From NCBI GenBank assembly GCA_947488195.1, contig CANKYR010000001.1, positions 59,645-123,644 of the forward strand: DNA of 64,000 bases. Reading direction: 5' to 3'. Shown here piece by piece: positions 33,873-41,845 of the stretch. Each line of letters opens with the position of its first letter. Within the stretch, counting starts at the first letter, position 1. A program made the translations under genes and the position numbers. Below the pieces are notes generated by a model. The model was not told where the DNA came from. It was given only the letters and a program-made list of their open reading frames with translations, and ran no database searches. This DNA is from Flavobacteriales bacterium. Lineage in GTDB: Bacteria; Bacteroidota; Bacteroidia; Flavobacteriales_D; Sanyastnellaceae.

Positions 33873-34763
33873 ATGAAAAATCTTCTTGCTTTCCTGTTTG
33901 TGTTTATGGGCATAACAACTTTAGCTCAGAGTTCGAACGAGCCACAATCTTCATGGGGCGGGGTTTCCGATCGCAAGGGTCAGAATTATTTTTATTGGGG
34001 TTATAACCGTGCTTCATATCTAAGAAGCTACATTCATTTCAAGGGAGATGGATACGATTTCGAATTGAAAGAGGTGAGTGCAACTGACATGCCCGCGAAG
34101 TTTGATCCAAACGTTTACCTAAATATTAAGTATTTCAGTGTGCCGCAATTCAATGTTCGCTTTGGACGATTCATTACCGATCAGTTTTCTGTTTCAGTGG
34201 GTTGGGATCACATGAAGTACAGACTAACGCCATTGCAGTCATGTATTTTGGATGGATACGTTGATCCAGCCAAATATGATCCAATGGTATTGAATAATCC
34301 TACCGGTAATTTTAACAATCAACAAATTACTTATACCTCGGATTTCATGGACTTTCACCACAGCAACGGATTCAATTTTGTCCGCGCAGCCGCAGAATAC
34401 CGCGCTCCGGTTTGGAGAAACAAAACCAATCAGTGCGGATTGTACATGTGGTGCTCTGGAAACCTCGGGTTCTTCTTACCTTGGACAGACTTCACCTTTT
34501 ACGGTGAACGCCACTTGAATTGGCTGCATGTTGCAGGATGGGGCTGGAGCGCCTCTTCAGGTCTTCGCTTCGAAGCAGGTAAACACTTCTTTGCACAAGT
34601 GGGTGCACAATTCGGAAGATCTTACTTAGGTGACATCATGTTGGAAGACGGCGACAAAAACGCACGCGCTCAACAAGCCATTACCTTCATGGAACGCTCA
34701 TGGTCTATCGGAACCTACTTTGGTGGAGGGAAGAAGAAACATCCTGCGGATCAATCGAAATAA
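33873..34763 (+). CDS. Outer-membrane beta-barrel protein, uncharacterised
   Basis: 296 residues from MKNLLAFLFVFMGITTLAQ, a signal peptide. A frame extending to 33819 would overlap yraN. The mature protein starts with SSWGGVSDRKGQNYFYWGYN. It has many aromatic-rich alternating strands such as FNVRFGRFITDQFSVSVGW, FNFVRAAAEYRAPVW and GLRFEAGKHFFAQVGAQFGR, typical of a 10-14 strand barrel. No porin family name is assigned. The final codons (HPADQSK) lie inside the first hairpin and linker of mini-hairpin array E. Confidence 0.78.
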   Translation: MKNLLAFLFVFMGITTLAQSSNEPQSSWGGVSDRKGQNYFYWGYNRASYLRSYIHFKGDGYDFELKEVSATDMPAKFDPNVYLNIKYFSVPQFNVRFGRFITDQFSVSVGWDHMKYRLTPLQSCILDGYVDPAKYDPMVLNNPTGNFNNQQITYTSDFMDFHHSNGFNFVRAAAEYRAPVWRNKTNQCGLYMWCSGNLGFFLPWTDFTFYGERHLNWLHVAGWGWSASSGLRFEAGKHFFAQVGAQFGRSYLGDIMLEDGDKNARAQQAITFMERSWSIGTYFGGGKKKHPADQSK

Positions 34764-34933
34764 CCTCACTCCTCCGGATCAATCGAAATAAATTTCGATC
34801 AATCTCTTCGAGATCAATCTGACGTTGTCAGAGAATCAAATCGTCGAAGACCCTCGTTGCTTGCAACCCTCGTCCAAAGGACCTTCGCAAAGCTATTTGC
34901 CCTCGCGTAGCAATACGCCCTCGTCCTTCGTAC
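34741..34933. repeat. Mini-hairpin array E (TCAA linker, then CCTC linker), 11 units
   Basis: The first part uses TCAA: ATCC-TGC-GGAT (34741), TCC-TCC-GGA (34770), TCGAAAT-AA-ATTTCGA (34783), TCTC-TTC-GAGA (34803), TCTGAC-GTT-GTCAGA (34818). The second uses CCTC or CTTC: GTC-GAA-GAC (34843), GTTGC-TT-GCAAC (34856), GTCC-AAA-GGAC (34872), GCAAA-GCTA-TTTGC (34887), GCGTA-GCAA-TACGC (34905), and an imperfect GTCC-TTC-GTAC (34923). It spans from the 3' end of the barrel gene to the lpd stop. Confidence 0.88.
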
Positions 34934-36339
34934 TAAATGTGAATCGCCCGCTTCGCCGTCGCATCCAACGCCGCTTCCTTGAAGCTCTCGGTGAATGTTG
35001 GGTGAGCGTGAGAGATGCGTCCAATGTCTTCCGCGCTTGCACGGAATTCCATGGCTACAACCGCTTCAGCAATCATGTCTGCGCAACGCGGACCAATCAT
35101 GTGAACGCCTAGGATTTCATCGGTGTCTTTGTCTGCTAACACTTTCACCAATCCATCGGTGTCCATACTCGCACGCGCTCTTCCGCTGGCCTTGAATGGG
35201 AAGCTTCCTACTTTGTAGTTCTTGCCCATCTCTTTCAATTGTTCTTCGGTATATCCAACGCTTGCAACCTCTGGCCAAGTGTAAACCACACCAGGGATTA
35301 AGTTGTAATTGATGTGCGGTTTTTGTCCAGCAATAACTTCAGCCACAAACGTTCCTTCCTCTTCCGCTTTGTGCGCAAGCATAGCGCCTTTCACCACATC
35401 GCCTATGGCGTAGATGTTCGCAACACTTGATTGAAGGTGATCGTTCGTTACAATTCTTCCGCGCTCGTCTAACTGAACTCCCGCTTTGTCTAATCCGAGG
35501 TTATCGGTGTAGGGCTTTCTTCCAACCGAAACAAGAACGTAATCACCTTCAAGGGTAAGTTCTTCTCCTTTCGCGTTATCTGCTTTCACCGTAACTGTTT
35601 TTCCTTTCGCCGTTACTTCTTTCACTTTGTGTGAAAGGAAGAATTCGAATCCAATGGCTGTCAATGATTTTTGAAGTTCTTTTCCCATTGTTTTATCCAT
35701 GGTCGGGATAATGCCGTCCATGAATTCCACCACACTCACTTTCGAACCGAGACGCGCATAAACGCTACCGAGTTCAAGTCCAATTACACCACCACCAATC
35801 ACAATCAAGTGCTTCGGAACTTCTTCCAACTTCAACGCTTCGGTGCTTGTGATAACGCGTTTTTTATCGATTTGAATGAAAGGCAAGTTCGCCGGTTTTG
35901 ATCCGGTTGCTATTATGAAATTCTTTCCGCTTACCTCTTCGTTTGTTCCGTCTGCTTTCGCAATGGAAAGAGCAGTTGAAGAAGTGAAAGTACCGTGTCC
36001 GTGAAGAACAGTCACTTTGTTTTTCTTCATCAAATAATCAATGCCCTTTGTTGTTTGGTCTACCACGTCTTGCTTACGCTTCACCATCTGTGTCAAGTTC
36101 ACTTTAGGTTTTGAACCTAGATCAATACCATGTTCTTCGAACGTGTGAACCGCTTGGTGGTAGTGTTCGCTAGAGTCTAATAGGGCTTTTGAAGGAATAC
36201 ATCCAACATTCAGACAAGTTCCTCCCAGTGTTGAATAACGCTCAACCAAGGCGGTTTTCATACCCAATTGCGCGCAACGAATAGCAGCAACGTATCCGCC
36301 TGGACCCGCGCCAACAACTACAACATCGAAATTTTCCAT
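34933..36339 (-). CDS. lpdA: Dihydrolipoyl dehydrogenase (E3 / L-protein)
   Basis: A 468-residue flavoprotein disulfide reductase that reoxidises dihydrolipoamide in 2-oxoacid dehydrogenase complexes and the glycine cleavage system. It shows the FAD-binding VVVGAGPGGYVAAIRCAQLG, the redox disulfide in GGTCLNVGCIPSKALLDS, the NAD-binding VIGGGVIGLELGSVYARLG, and the C-terminal His/Glu pair in HAHPTFTESFKEAALDA. Length is normal. gcvP is in the same window, about 5.5 kb away. A TAnnTTTG box lies 4 nt upstream of the ATG. Confidence 0.97.
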   Translation of the reverse strand: MENFDVVVVGAGPGGYVAAIRCAQLGMKTALVERYSTLGGTCLNVGCIPSKALLDSSEHYHQAVHTFEEHGIDLGSKPKVNLTQMVKRKQDVVDQTTKGIDYLMKKNKVTVLHGHGTFTSSTALSIAKADGTNEEVSGKNFIIATGSKPANLPFIQIDKKRVITSTEALKLEEVPKHLIVIGGGVIGLELGSVYARLGSKVSVVEFMDGIIPTMDKTMGKELQKSLTAIGFEFFLSHKVKEVTAKGKTVTVKADNAKGEELTLEGDYVLVSVGRKPYTDNLGLDKAGVQLDERGRIVTNDHLQSSVANIYAIGDVVKGAMLAHKAEEEGTFVAEVIAGQKPHINYNLIPGVVYTWPEVASVGYTEEQLKEMGKNYKVGSFPFKASGRARASMDTDGLVKVLADKDTDEILGVHMIGPRCADMIAEAVVAMEFRASAEDIGRISHAHPTFTESFKEAALDATAKRAIHI

Positions 36340-36343
36340 GGTG

Positions 36344-36351
36344 CAAAGATA
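36344..36351 (-). promoter_or_regulatory. -7 promoter element of lpd
   Basis: TATCTTTG on the minus strand, 4 nt before the lpd ATG and within the 18-nt gap after the DedA-family gene. It predicts a leaderless lpd transcript. Confidence 0.55.
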
Positions 36352-36357
36352 AGCACG

Positions 36358-37008
36358 TCAATCGATGACCTCGCTTTCTTTTGCCTTTGATTTTTTGCGC
36401 TCTTTGAGATAGGCGCGAACAACGAATCCGTTCGTTACGACAATGAATCCAAGAATAATATATTCGAGGTAGTCCTTTATTCCGGGGAATTTTTCACCCA
36501 AAAAGAACCCCAAAAGAGTGAGAGAACAAACCCAAGCAATAGCACCAACAACGTTGAAGCCTAAAAATGATTTGAACGGGACATGAATAACACCGGCTAA
36601 TATGGGCGCGAAGGTTCGTATGTAGGGAAGGAATTTCCCAAGTATGAGGGTCTTTCCTCCGTGTCTTTCGTAGAAGGTTCTCGTGACGTCTACGTATTTC
36701 TTTTTGAAGAAGAACGAATCTTTTCGGTTGAAAATTGCCGGCCCAAGGCGCCAACCGAAGTAATAACCAAAGAGACATCCGCATAGCGAGGCTATAGACA
36801 TATACAAAAGTAAATTAACGATGGGAGTATCGAGAAGTTGCGGTTGAGTGGAAGTGATAAGCCCTGTGAAGAACAAAAGCGAATCTCCCGGAAGAAAGAA
36901 ACCAATGATAATCCCGTTTTCAGCAAATAGAATAATGAGCACAAGCGCTAGTCCGCCAATGTGCAAAATTTGCTCAGGGTTGGTAATACTTTGAATGAAA
37001 TCCCACAT
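36358..37008 (-). CDS. DedA family membrane protein (VTT/SNARE-associated domain)
   Basis: A 216-residue polytopic protein with the DedA signatures FAENGIIIGFFLPGDSLLFF near the N-terminus, LGYYFGWRLGP-like wording, KKKYVDVTRTFYERHGGKTL, GKFLPYIRTFAPILAGV and FLGFNVVGAIAWV. The reentrant-helix glycine/proline motif F-(L/I)-P-x-(I/V)-R is present. DedA proteins act in membrane homeostasis; some move undecaprenyl phosphate or phospholipids. Which applies here is not known. Upstream of lpd on the same strand. Confidence 0.92.
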   Translation of the reverse strand: MWDFIQSITNPEQILHIGGLALVLIILFAENGIIIGFFLPGDSLLFFTGLITSTQPQLLDTPIVNLLLYMSIASLCGCLFGYYFGWRLGPAIFNRKDSFFFKKKYVDVTRTFYERHGGKTLILGKFLPYIRTFAPILAGVIHVPFKSFLGFNVVGAIAWVCSLTLLGFFLGEKFPGIKDYLEYIILGFIVVTNGFVVRAYLKERKKSKAKESEVID

Positions 37009-37078
37009 ACTTCCGCAAATTAGGTTTTTCTTCCTTCAGAATCCGTATTGATAATCCGATTCTAACAACACCTATTCG

Positions 37079-37417
37079 TTAGGAAGTTTTTTTCGGGTAT
37101 TCAACCCGAATCGTTTTGAAGTTTGCCGGATCGTATTTCACCGTTACCGCTGAGCCTACCGCATAAATTGGTTCTTTTTCGCAGCGGTCTTCAGTTCGGA
37201 CACGAATCGTTTCACTTCCTTGCGGAGTGTATTCAATAACCGGATAGAAATATTTCTTACCCTTTTCGGTAGCGCTCATCCAATTGACAATTCTTCCTGG
37301 GGTCTTTTGACTTTTTAGTGCGAAGCGAACGGTGTCTTTGAATATGTAGACACCAATTCCAATCGATAGTAACACTAGAAAAGTATAGGGAATGAAATCT
37401 GGAATGTTGTCTATCAT
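37079..37417 (-). CDS. Single-pass membrane protein, DUF3592-like
   Basis: 112 residues from MIDNIPDFIPYTFLVLL. A longer frame to 37474 lacks a matching start context. One N-terminal helix (YTFLVLLSIGIGVYIF) is followed by a small beta domain: PGRIVNWMSATEKGKKYFYP, IEYTPQGSETIRVRT and VKYDPANFKTIRVEYPKK. This is the order seen in DUF3592 proteins, which have no known function. It is divergent from porX, with 116 nt between starts. Confidence 0.75.
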   Translation of the reverse strand: MIDNIPDFIPYTFLVLLSIGIGVYIFKDTVRFALKSQKTPGRIVNWMSATEKGKKYFYPVIEYTPQGSETIRVRTEDRCEKEPIYAVGSAVTVKYDPANFKTIRVEYPKKTS

Positions 37418-37533
37418 GATGAAGTTTAAGTGAGTCGAACAAATATAGTCTTCATAATTTTTACCGCCATGCAATTTATTCGCTTTACTTCGTTACGACA
37501 TTTGCACTGTTGCTTTCAACATAAAAATTAGAA

Positions 37534-39093
37534 ATGAATCCTGTAAAAATACTTTGGGCCGACGACGAGATAGAATTGCTTAAACCGCACATTCTTTACC
37601 TCGAACAAAAAGGCTATGTGCTGACTACCGTGAACAATGGCCGTTCTGCTATTGATTGGGTGAAAAAAGAGTTTTTCGACATCGTATTTTTAGATGAGAA
37701 CATGCCTGGACTTAGCGGTTTGCAGGTGCTTCAAGACATGAAGGCAATTGACTCTTCTCTTCCCATTGTTATGATTACGAAGAGCGAAGAAGAGCACATT
37801 ATGGAAGATGCCATCGGTTCGAAAATTTCCGATTACCTCATTAAACCCGTTAATCCTAATCAGATCTTATTGACCATTAAAAAGAATCTCGATGAAAAAC
37901 GATTGGTGAGTGAAAAGACCACCAATGATTATCGTCAGGAATTTCGCGAGATAAGTATGCAGCTCGGTCAACGCATGAACGCCGAAGAATGGAAAAATTT
38001 CTTCAAGAAAATGACATTCTGGGCGCAAGAACTTCGCGGGTCGAACGACGAAGGGATGAATGAAATTTTCAAGACGCAAAGAAGAGAAGCCAATGAGCAA
38101 TTCTCGAAATTCATAAAGCAGAATTACCTCGAATGGATGAAAGATTTTTCGAAGGCACCTTTGCTTACGAATTCTGTTTTTCGTCAGCGCGTCGCGCCGT
38201 TAGTTGCTTCCGCGAAGGCCGATGAGTCCGTGTTTATGTTGGTCATAGACAACTTGCGTTACGATCAATGGAAGACGCTTATTCCTCATATAAAACCGTA
38301 TTATAGAATTGAAGAAGAAGACTTATTCTTCAGCATTCTTCCTACAGCCACGCACTACGCGCGCAATGCCCTTTTCTCTGGATTAATGCCATCAGAAATG
38401 CAAAAGCTTTATCCGAATTGGTGGATGAGTGAAGAAGATGAAGGCGGAAAAAACATGCACGAAGAAGATTTCTTAGGCACGCAATTGAAGCGTTTGGGTC
38501 TCGATGTGAAGTGGTCATACAATAAGATTACGAATTACCATGCTGGAAAGAAATTAGCCGATTCATACACGAATTTGTTGAAGAACAACTTGAATGTGAT
38601 CGTTTACAATTTCGTTGACATGCTAAGTCATGCGCGAACAGAGATGGACGTGATAAAAGAGTTGGCAGACGATGAGCCAGCATATCTTTCACTAACCGAA
38701 AGTTGGTTCGAGCACAGTGCGCTGTTAGAAATGCTGAAGCATTTATCTGAGAAGAAGTGCAAGGTTATTATTACAACTGATCACGGAACAGTTCGTGTTG
38801 AAAATCCGATTCGCATAGTTGGAGATCGAAATACCAATTCAAATTTGCGCTACAAAGCTGGAAGAAATTTAGATTACAATCCGAAAGATGTATTTGAAAT
38901 TCGCAACCCAAGTGAAGTACATTTGCCGAAGCAGAACATCAGCACCGCCTACGTATTCGCCACGAACAACGATTTCTTTGTTTATCCGAATAACTACAAT
39001 CAGTTCATGAACTACTATCAAAACACCTTTCAGCACGGAGGTATTTCGTTGGAGGAAATGATCATTCCATTCATCGTGTTACAATCGAAATAA
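37534..39093 (+). CDS. porX: T9SS regulator PorX (response regulator with PglZ-type domain)
   Basis: A 519-residue two-domain protein. Residues 1-125 are a receiver domain with acidic pocket Asp10/Asp11, phosphoacceptor Asp54 in FDIVFLDENMPGL and the Lys of SDYLIKPVNP. The rest is an alkaline-phosphatase-like PglZ domain, with FMLVIDNLRYDQWKTL, THYARNALFSGLMP and the metal-binding ITTDHGTVRVENP. In Porphyromonas and Flavobacterium relatives, PorX with PorY and a sigma factor controls type IX secretion genes, and the PglZ domain cleaves oligonucleotides (established for the family). It fits the four T9SS cargo genes seen here. tsaE starts 1 nt after its stop. Confidence 0.95.
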   Translation: MNPVKILWADDEIELLKPHILYLEQKGYVLTTVNNGRSAIDWVKKEFFDIVFLDENMPGLSGLQVLQDMKAIDSSLPIVMITKSEEEHIMEDAIGSKISDYLIKPVNPNQILLTIKKNLDEKRLVSEKTTNDYRQEFREISMQLGQRMNAEEWKNFFKKMTFWAQELRGSNDEGMNEIFKTQRREANEQFSKFIKQNYLEWMKDFSKAPLLTNSVFRQRVAPLVASAKADESVFMLVIDNLRYDQWKTLIPHIKPYYRIEEEDLFFSILPTATHYARNALFSGLMPSEMQKLYPNWWMSEEDEGGKNMHEEDFLGTQLKRLGLDVKWSYNKITNYHAGKKLADSYTNLLKNNLNVIVYNFVDMLSHARTEMDVIKELADDEPAYLSLTESWFEHSALLEMLKHLSEKKCKVIITTDHGTVRVENPIRIVGDRNTNSNLRYKAGRNLDYNPKDVFEIRNPSEVHLPKQNISTAYVFATNNDFFVYPNNYNQFMNYYQNTFQHGGISLEEMIIPFIVLQSK

Positions 39094-39094
39094 C

Positions 39095-39496
39095 ATGCAG
39101 CAGTTTGAAGTTTCTTCGTTAGAAGAATTAGAGCCGCTCGCTCAGCAATTCATTCAGAAACATCCAACGGGTGTGTTTTGTGTGGAAGGGGAAATGGGCG
39201 TGGGCAAGACAACCTTCATATCACTTATTGCAAAATTATTGGGGGAAGAAAATACAAGTTCGCCCACTTTTTCCTTAGTGAATGAATACCATTTGCGCAA
39301 CGACGAGCGCATGTATCATTTCGATCTATATCGTGTAAAATCAAAAGCCGAACTGCAAGAGTTCGGCTTCGAAGATTATTTATTCGGCGCTCGGTATGTT
39401 TTTATCGAATGGCCACAAGTGGCTTTCGACTATTTAGACAATCCTAGTTTTCTTCGCATTCGCGAGGAAGAAGGAAAGCGCGTGTTTGAGTTTTAG
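39095..39496 (+). CDS. tsaE: tRNA threonylcarbamoyladenosine biosynthesis ATPase TsaE
   Basis: A 133-residue P-loop ATPase needed with TsaB and TsaD for t6A37 modification of tRNA. The Walker A motif is GEMGVGKTTFISLIA near residue 37. Further motifs are TSSPTFSLVNEY, MYHFDLYRVKSKAELQEFG and FIEWPQ. It lies directly behind porX, a pairing I recall from other Bacteroidota. Its TAG stop overlaps by 4 nt the stop of the gene on the opposite strand. Confidence 0.95.
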   Translation: MQQFEVSSLEELEPLAQQFIQKHPTGVFCVEGEMGVGKTTFISLIAKLLGEENTSSPTFSLVNEYHLRNDERMYHFDLYRVKSKAELQEFGFEDYLFGARYVFIEWPQVAFDYLDNPSFLRIREEEGKRVFEF

Positions 39497-39783
39497 TGAG
39501 CTGGTTTGGGAGTTGGAGCAACGTGTTTAGCAGGAGCAACTTCAGCTTTAACCTCTTCAACTTTAGCACCTTCAGCAGCATGCGCAGTAGTATCAGCTGC
39601 AGCTTTGTGGTCTTCGTGTTTCACTTCTTCCACCTCTTTCGCAGGAACAGAACCGGGAAGTTTAGTCATTGGCACTGCAGCGTTGTTGTTAATGTTCACG
39701 AACATCAAAGTTAGAATTGCAGCGGCTGGAATGATGAACCATAAGAACAATGAACCTTGCTTCGGAGAATCTGAATGTGACAT
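39493..39783 (-). CDS. Small membrane protein with Ala/Glu/Lys-rich tail, uncharacterised
   Basis: 96 residues from MSHSDSPKQGSLFLWFIIPA. One membrane helix (LFLWFIIPAAAILTLMFV) is followed by a low-complexity tail rich in Ala, Glu, Lys and Pro (VEEVKAEVAPAKHVAPTPKP). The tail could span the periplasm like a short TonB-type linker. A frame reaching 39972 adds an unrelated segment and is rejected. The stop codons of this gene and tsaE overlap tail to tail. No family recognised. Confidence 0.65.
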   Translation of the reverse strand: MSHSDSPKQGSLFLWFIIPAAAILTLMFVNINNNAAVPMTKLPGSVPAKEVEEVKHEDHKAAADTTAHAAEGAKVEEVKAEVAPAKHVAPTPKPAH

Positions 39784-39879
39784 AGTTTTTAATTTGAGCC
39801 CCAAAAATAGCAGATAATTCCGTCCTTTCAAAAATAATAAGCAAGGTTTCGTAACTTCGGTGATGAGAATACTCATCCT

Positions 39880-41100
39880 ATGGCCCTTCCGAATAAACAT
39901 TATCATTCTATTGCGCACGAAGCGGCGCTTGCTCCGCAAGAAGAAATGCTGCATGTTGGAAAGAACATGCAACGTTTAACCATTGGGATTCCCAAGGAAA
40001 CTTCTTTTCAAGAACGTCGCGTGGCTCTTGCTCCCGAAAGTGTTGGCTTATTAGTGAGCCGAGGCCATGATGTAATCATAGAATCAGGCGCTGGTAACGA
40101 GAGTAATTTTTTAGATCACGACTACAGCGAATGTGGCGCAACGATCGTGTATGACCGCAAGCAAGTCTTTCAAGCCAACGTTATCATGAAAGTGGCTCCG
40201 CCAAGTTTGGAGGAAATAGAGTTGATGCCCGGAAAGCAAACGCTTATTTCAGCATTGAATTTACCGGTTCAATCGAAGGAGTGTTTCGTTCAACTTTCAG
40301 CAAAGAAGATCACAGCCATCGCTTGGGATTACATTCAAGATAAAAAAGGAATTTACCCCATTGTTCGCGCAATGGCAGAAATAGCAGGCAATACATCCAT
40401 TATGCTAGCCGCGGAATACCTAAGTCACCACACCGGTGGAAGAGGACTTATGCTCGGCGGAATAACAGGTGTTCGTCCAACGGAGGTAGTGATCATTGGC
40501 GCGGGAACGGTTGGAGAAAACGCGGCACGTGCGGCTCTCGGTTTGGGAGCAAGTGTGAAGCTTTTCGATAACAGTATTTATAAATTGAAACGTATTCAGA
40601 ATGATTTGGGTGTTCACTTGTGGACGAGTACCATTCAGCCATCTGAATTGAAACGTGCGTTGACATATGCCGATGTTGTGATAGGCGCTATTCGCGCGAA
40701 GAAAGGAAGAACACCGGTTGTGGTCTCTGACGAGATGGTTCAAGGAATGAAAGAAGGAAGTGTGATTGTAGACGTGAGTATTGACCGCGGTGGGTGTTTT
40801 GAAACTTCGGAAGTCACCAATCACGAGAACCCTACTTTCCGCAAGCACGGTGTTATTCATTATTGTGTCCCGAACATTGCAGCGCGCGTTTCAAGAACAG
40901 CGTCGTATGCGCTCTCGAATATTTTCGCTCCTGTCATTTTAGACTTAGGCGACGAAGGTGGAATCGTGAATCTGATTCGAAATCAGAAAGGGTTCCGCAA
41001 TGGAGTTTACCTCTATCACGGAACCCTTACCAATGAAGACATTGCCACGACATTCGATTTGTCGTGGAAGCCGTTGGAATTGCTTATTGAGGCGATCTAG
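39880..41100 (+). CDS. ald: Alanine dehydrogenase
   Basis: A 406-residue NAD-dependent enzyme that interconverts L-alanine with pyruvate and ammonia. It is longer than the roughly 370-residue Bacillus type because of a 30-residue N-terminal extension before LTIGIPKETSFQERRVALAP. Active-site wording includes VIMKVAPPSLEE, and the cofactor fold is VVIIGAGTVGENAARAALGLG. The C-terminal part has HYCVPNIAARVSRTASYALSN. Members of the same superfamily (PntA-like) could be confused, but length and motifs favour Ald. Its 3' end overlaps the convergent gene by 17 nt. Confidence 0.92.
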   Translation: MALPNKHYHSIAHEAALAPQEEMLHVGKNMQRLTIGIPKETSFQERRVALAPESVGLLVSRGHDVIIESGAGNESNFLDHDYSECGATIVYDRKQVFQANVIMKVAPPSLEEIELMPGKQTLISALNLPVQSKECFVQLSAKKITAIAWDYIQDKKGIYPIVRAMAEIAGNTSIMLAAEYLSHHTGGRGLMLGGITGVRPTEVVIIGAGTVGENAARAALGLGASVKLFDNSIYKLKRIQNDLGVHLWTSTIQPSELKRALTYADVVIGAIRAKKGRTPVVVSDEMVQGMKEGSVIVDVSIDRGGCFETSEVTNHENPTFRKHGVIHYCVPNIAARVSRTASYALSNIFAPVILDLGDEGGIVNLIRNQKGFRNGVYLYHGTLTNEDIATTFDLSWKPLELLIEAI

Positions 41101-41767
41101 ATTCGTCTCCTTTCGACAATAGAAATCCGATTGAAAAATTCAAGCGAAGCGCAATACCGTTCTTCACCGAATTGGTGAAACCACCCGTTAACATTGAATT
41201 TCCATCTGTATATTTTCTGGAAGTGATTTTCGTTCCACCCCCAGCGTATACATCAATAATGAAACGGTCATCTTTTCCTTGGAATTTTTGATATCCGATT
41301 TGTGCTCCGTAAATGGAAACACGCGTGTTTAAATTTTGGAATCCGCCAGTTGGATTAGCGTAATAGTATGTTGAATCTGCAGGATCCATTAAATAATCGG
41401 TGTACTCATCTAACTGATTGCTCGAAAAGCGTTGTGAACTGTATAATCCGAAATAAAATCCCTCCATGTTTTTTCTAGTATACATGCGTACTTCAGGATC
41501 TAGAGAAATTCCAGCATTGCTGTTGTCTGTGTTTTGCTGAAAGTAGGTTCCTCCAGCTAGGTTTTCAAGTCCAGAAGATTTTGGAACAAGGTTTTGGCTG
41601 AATCCCAACGCAACTGAAATACGCGGTGAATTCGGAATCATGTATTCCGCATGAACAGTGTACTTCATGTTTCTGAAGAACACGATGGGGGTGTATTTGA
41701 TTGCAAATTGTGCGCTTGAAGCAAAAGAGGCAAGTACAATAGAAAAAAGTAAAATTGTTTTTTTCAT
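41084..41767 (-). CDS. Exported outer-membrane-like protein, uncharacterised
   Basis: 227 residues from MKKTILLFSIVLASFASSAQ, a clean signal peptide. The mature chain has strand-like repeats (YTVHAEYMIPNSPRISVALG, GFYFGLYSSQRFS, FIIDVYAGGGTKITSRKYT) and ends in LRLNFSIGFLLSKGDES, typical of a DUF3575-like or OMP_b-brl barrel. No family is assigned. It lies downstream of gcvP on the same strand but is separated from it by a terminator hairpin. Confidence 0.75.
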   Translation of the reverse strand: MKKTILLFSIVLASFASSAQFAIKYTPIVFFRNMKYTVHAEYMIPNSPRISVALGFSQNLVPKSSGLENLAGGTYFQQNTDNSNAGISLDPEVRMYTRKNMEGFYFGLYSSQRFSSNQLDEYTDYLMDPADSTYYYANPTGGFQNLNTRVSIYGAQIGYQKFQGKDDRFIIDVYAGGGTKITSRKYTDGNSMLTGGFTNSVKNGIALRLNFSIGFLLSKGDESRSPQ

Positions 41768-41796
41768 AGAATGAATTTTTATTTGAAGTAAAGGTA

Positions 41797-41826
41797 ACAA
41801 AAAGCCCCACCGAAGTGAGGCCTTTT
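41797..41826 (-). terminator. Terminator downstream of gcvP
   Basis: On the minus strand GCCTCAC (41821-41815), loop TTCG, then GTGGGGC (41810-41804), followed by TTTTTG. The C(TTCG)G loop corresponds to a stable UUCG tetraloop in RNA. The position directly after gcvP suits termination. Confidence 0.8.
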
Positions 41827-41845
41827 CAAATGTTTGAGGTCTGTC

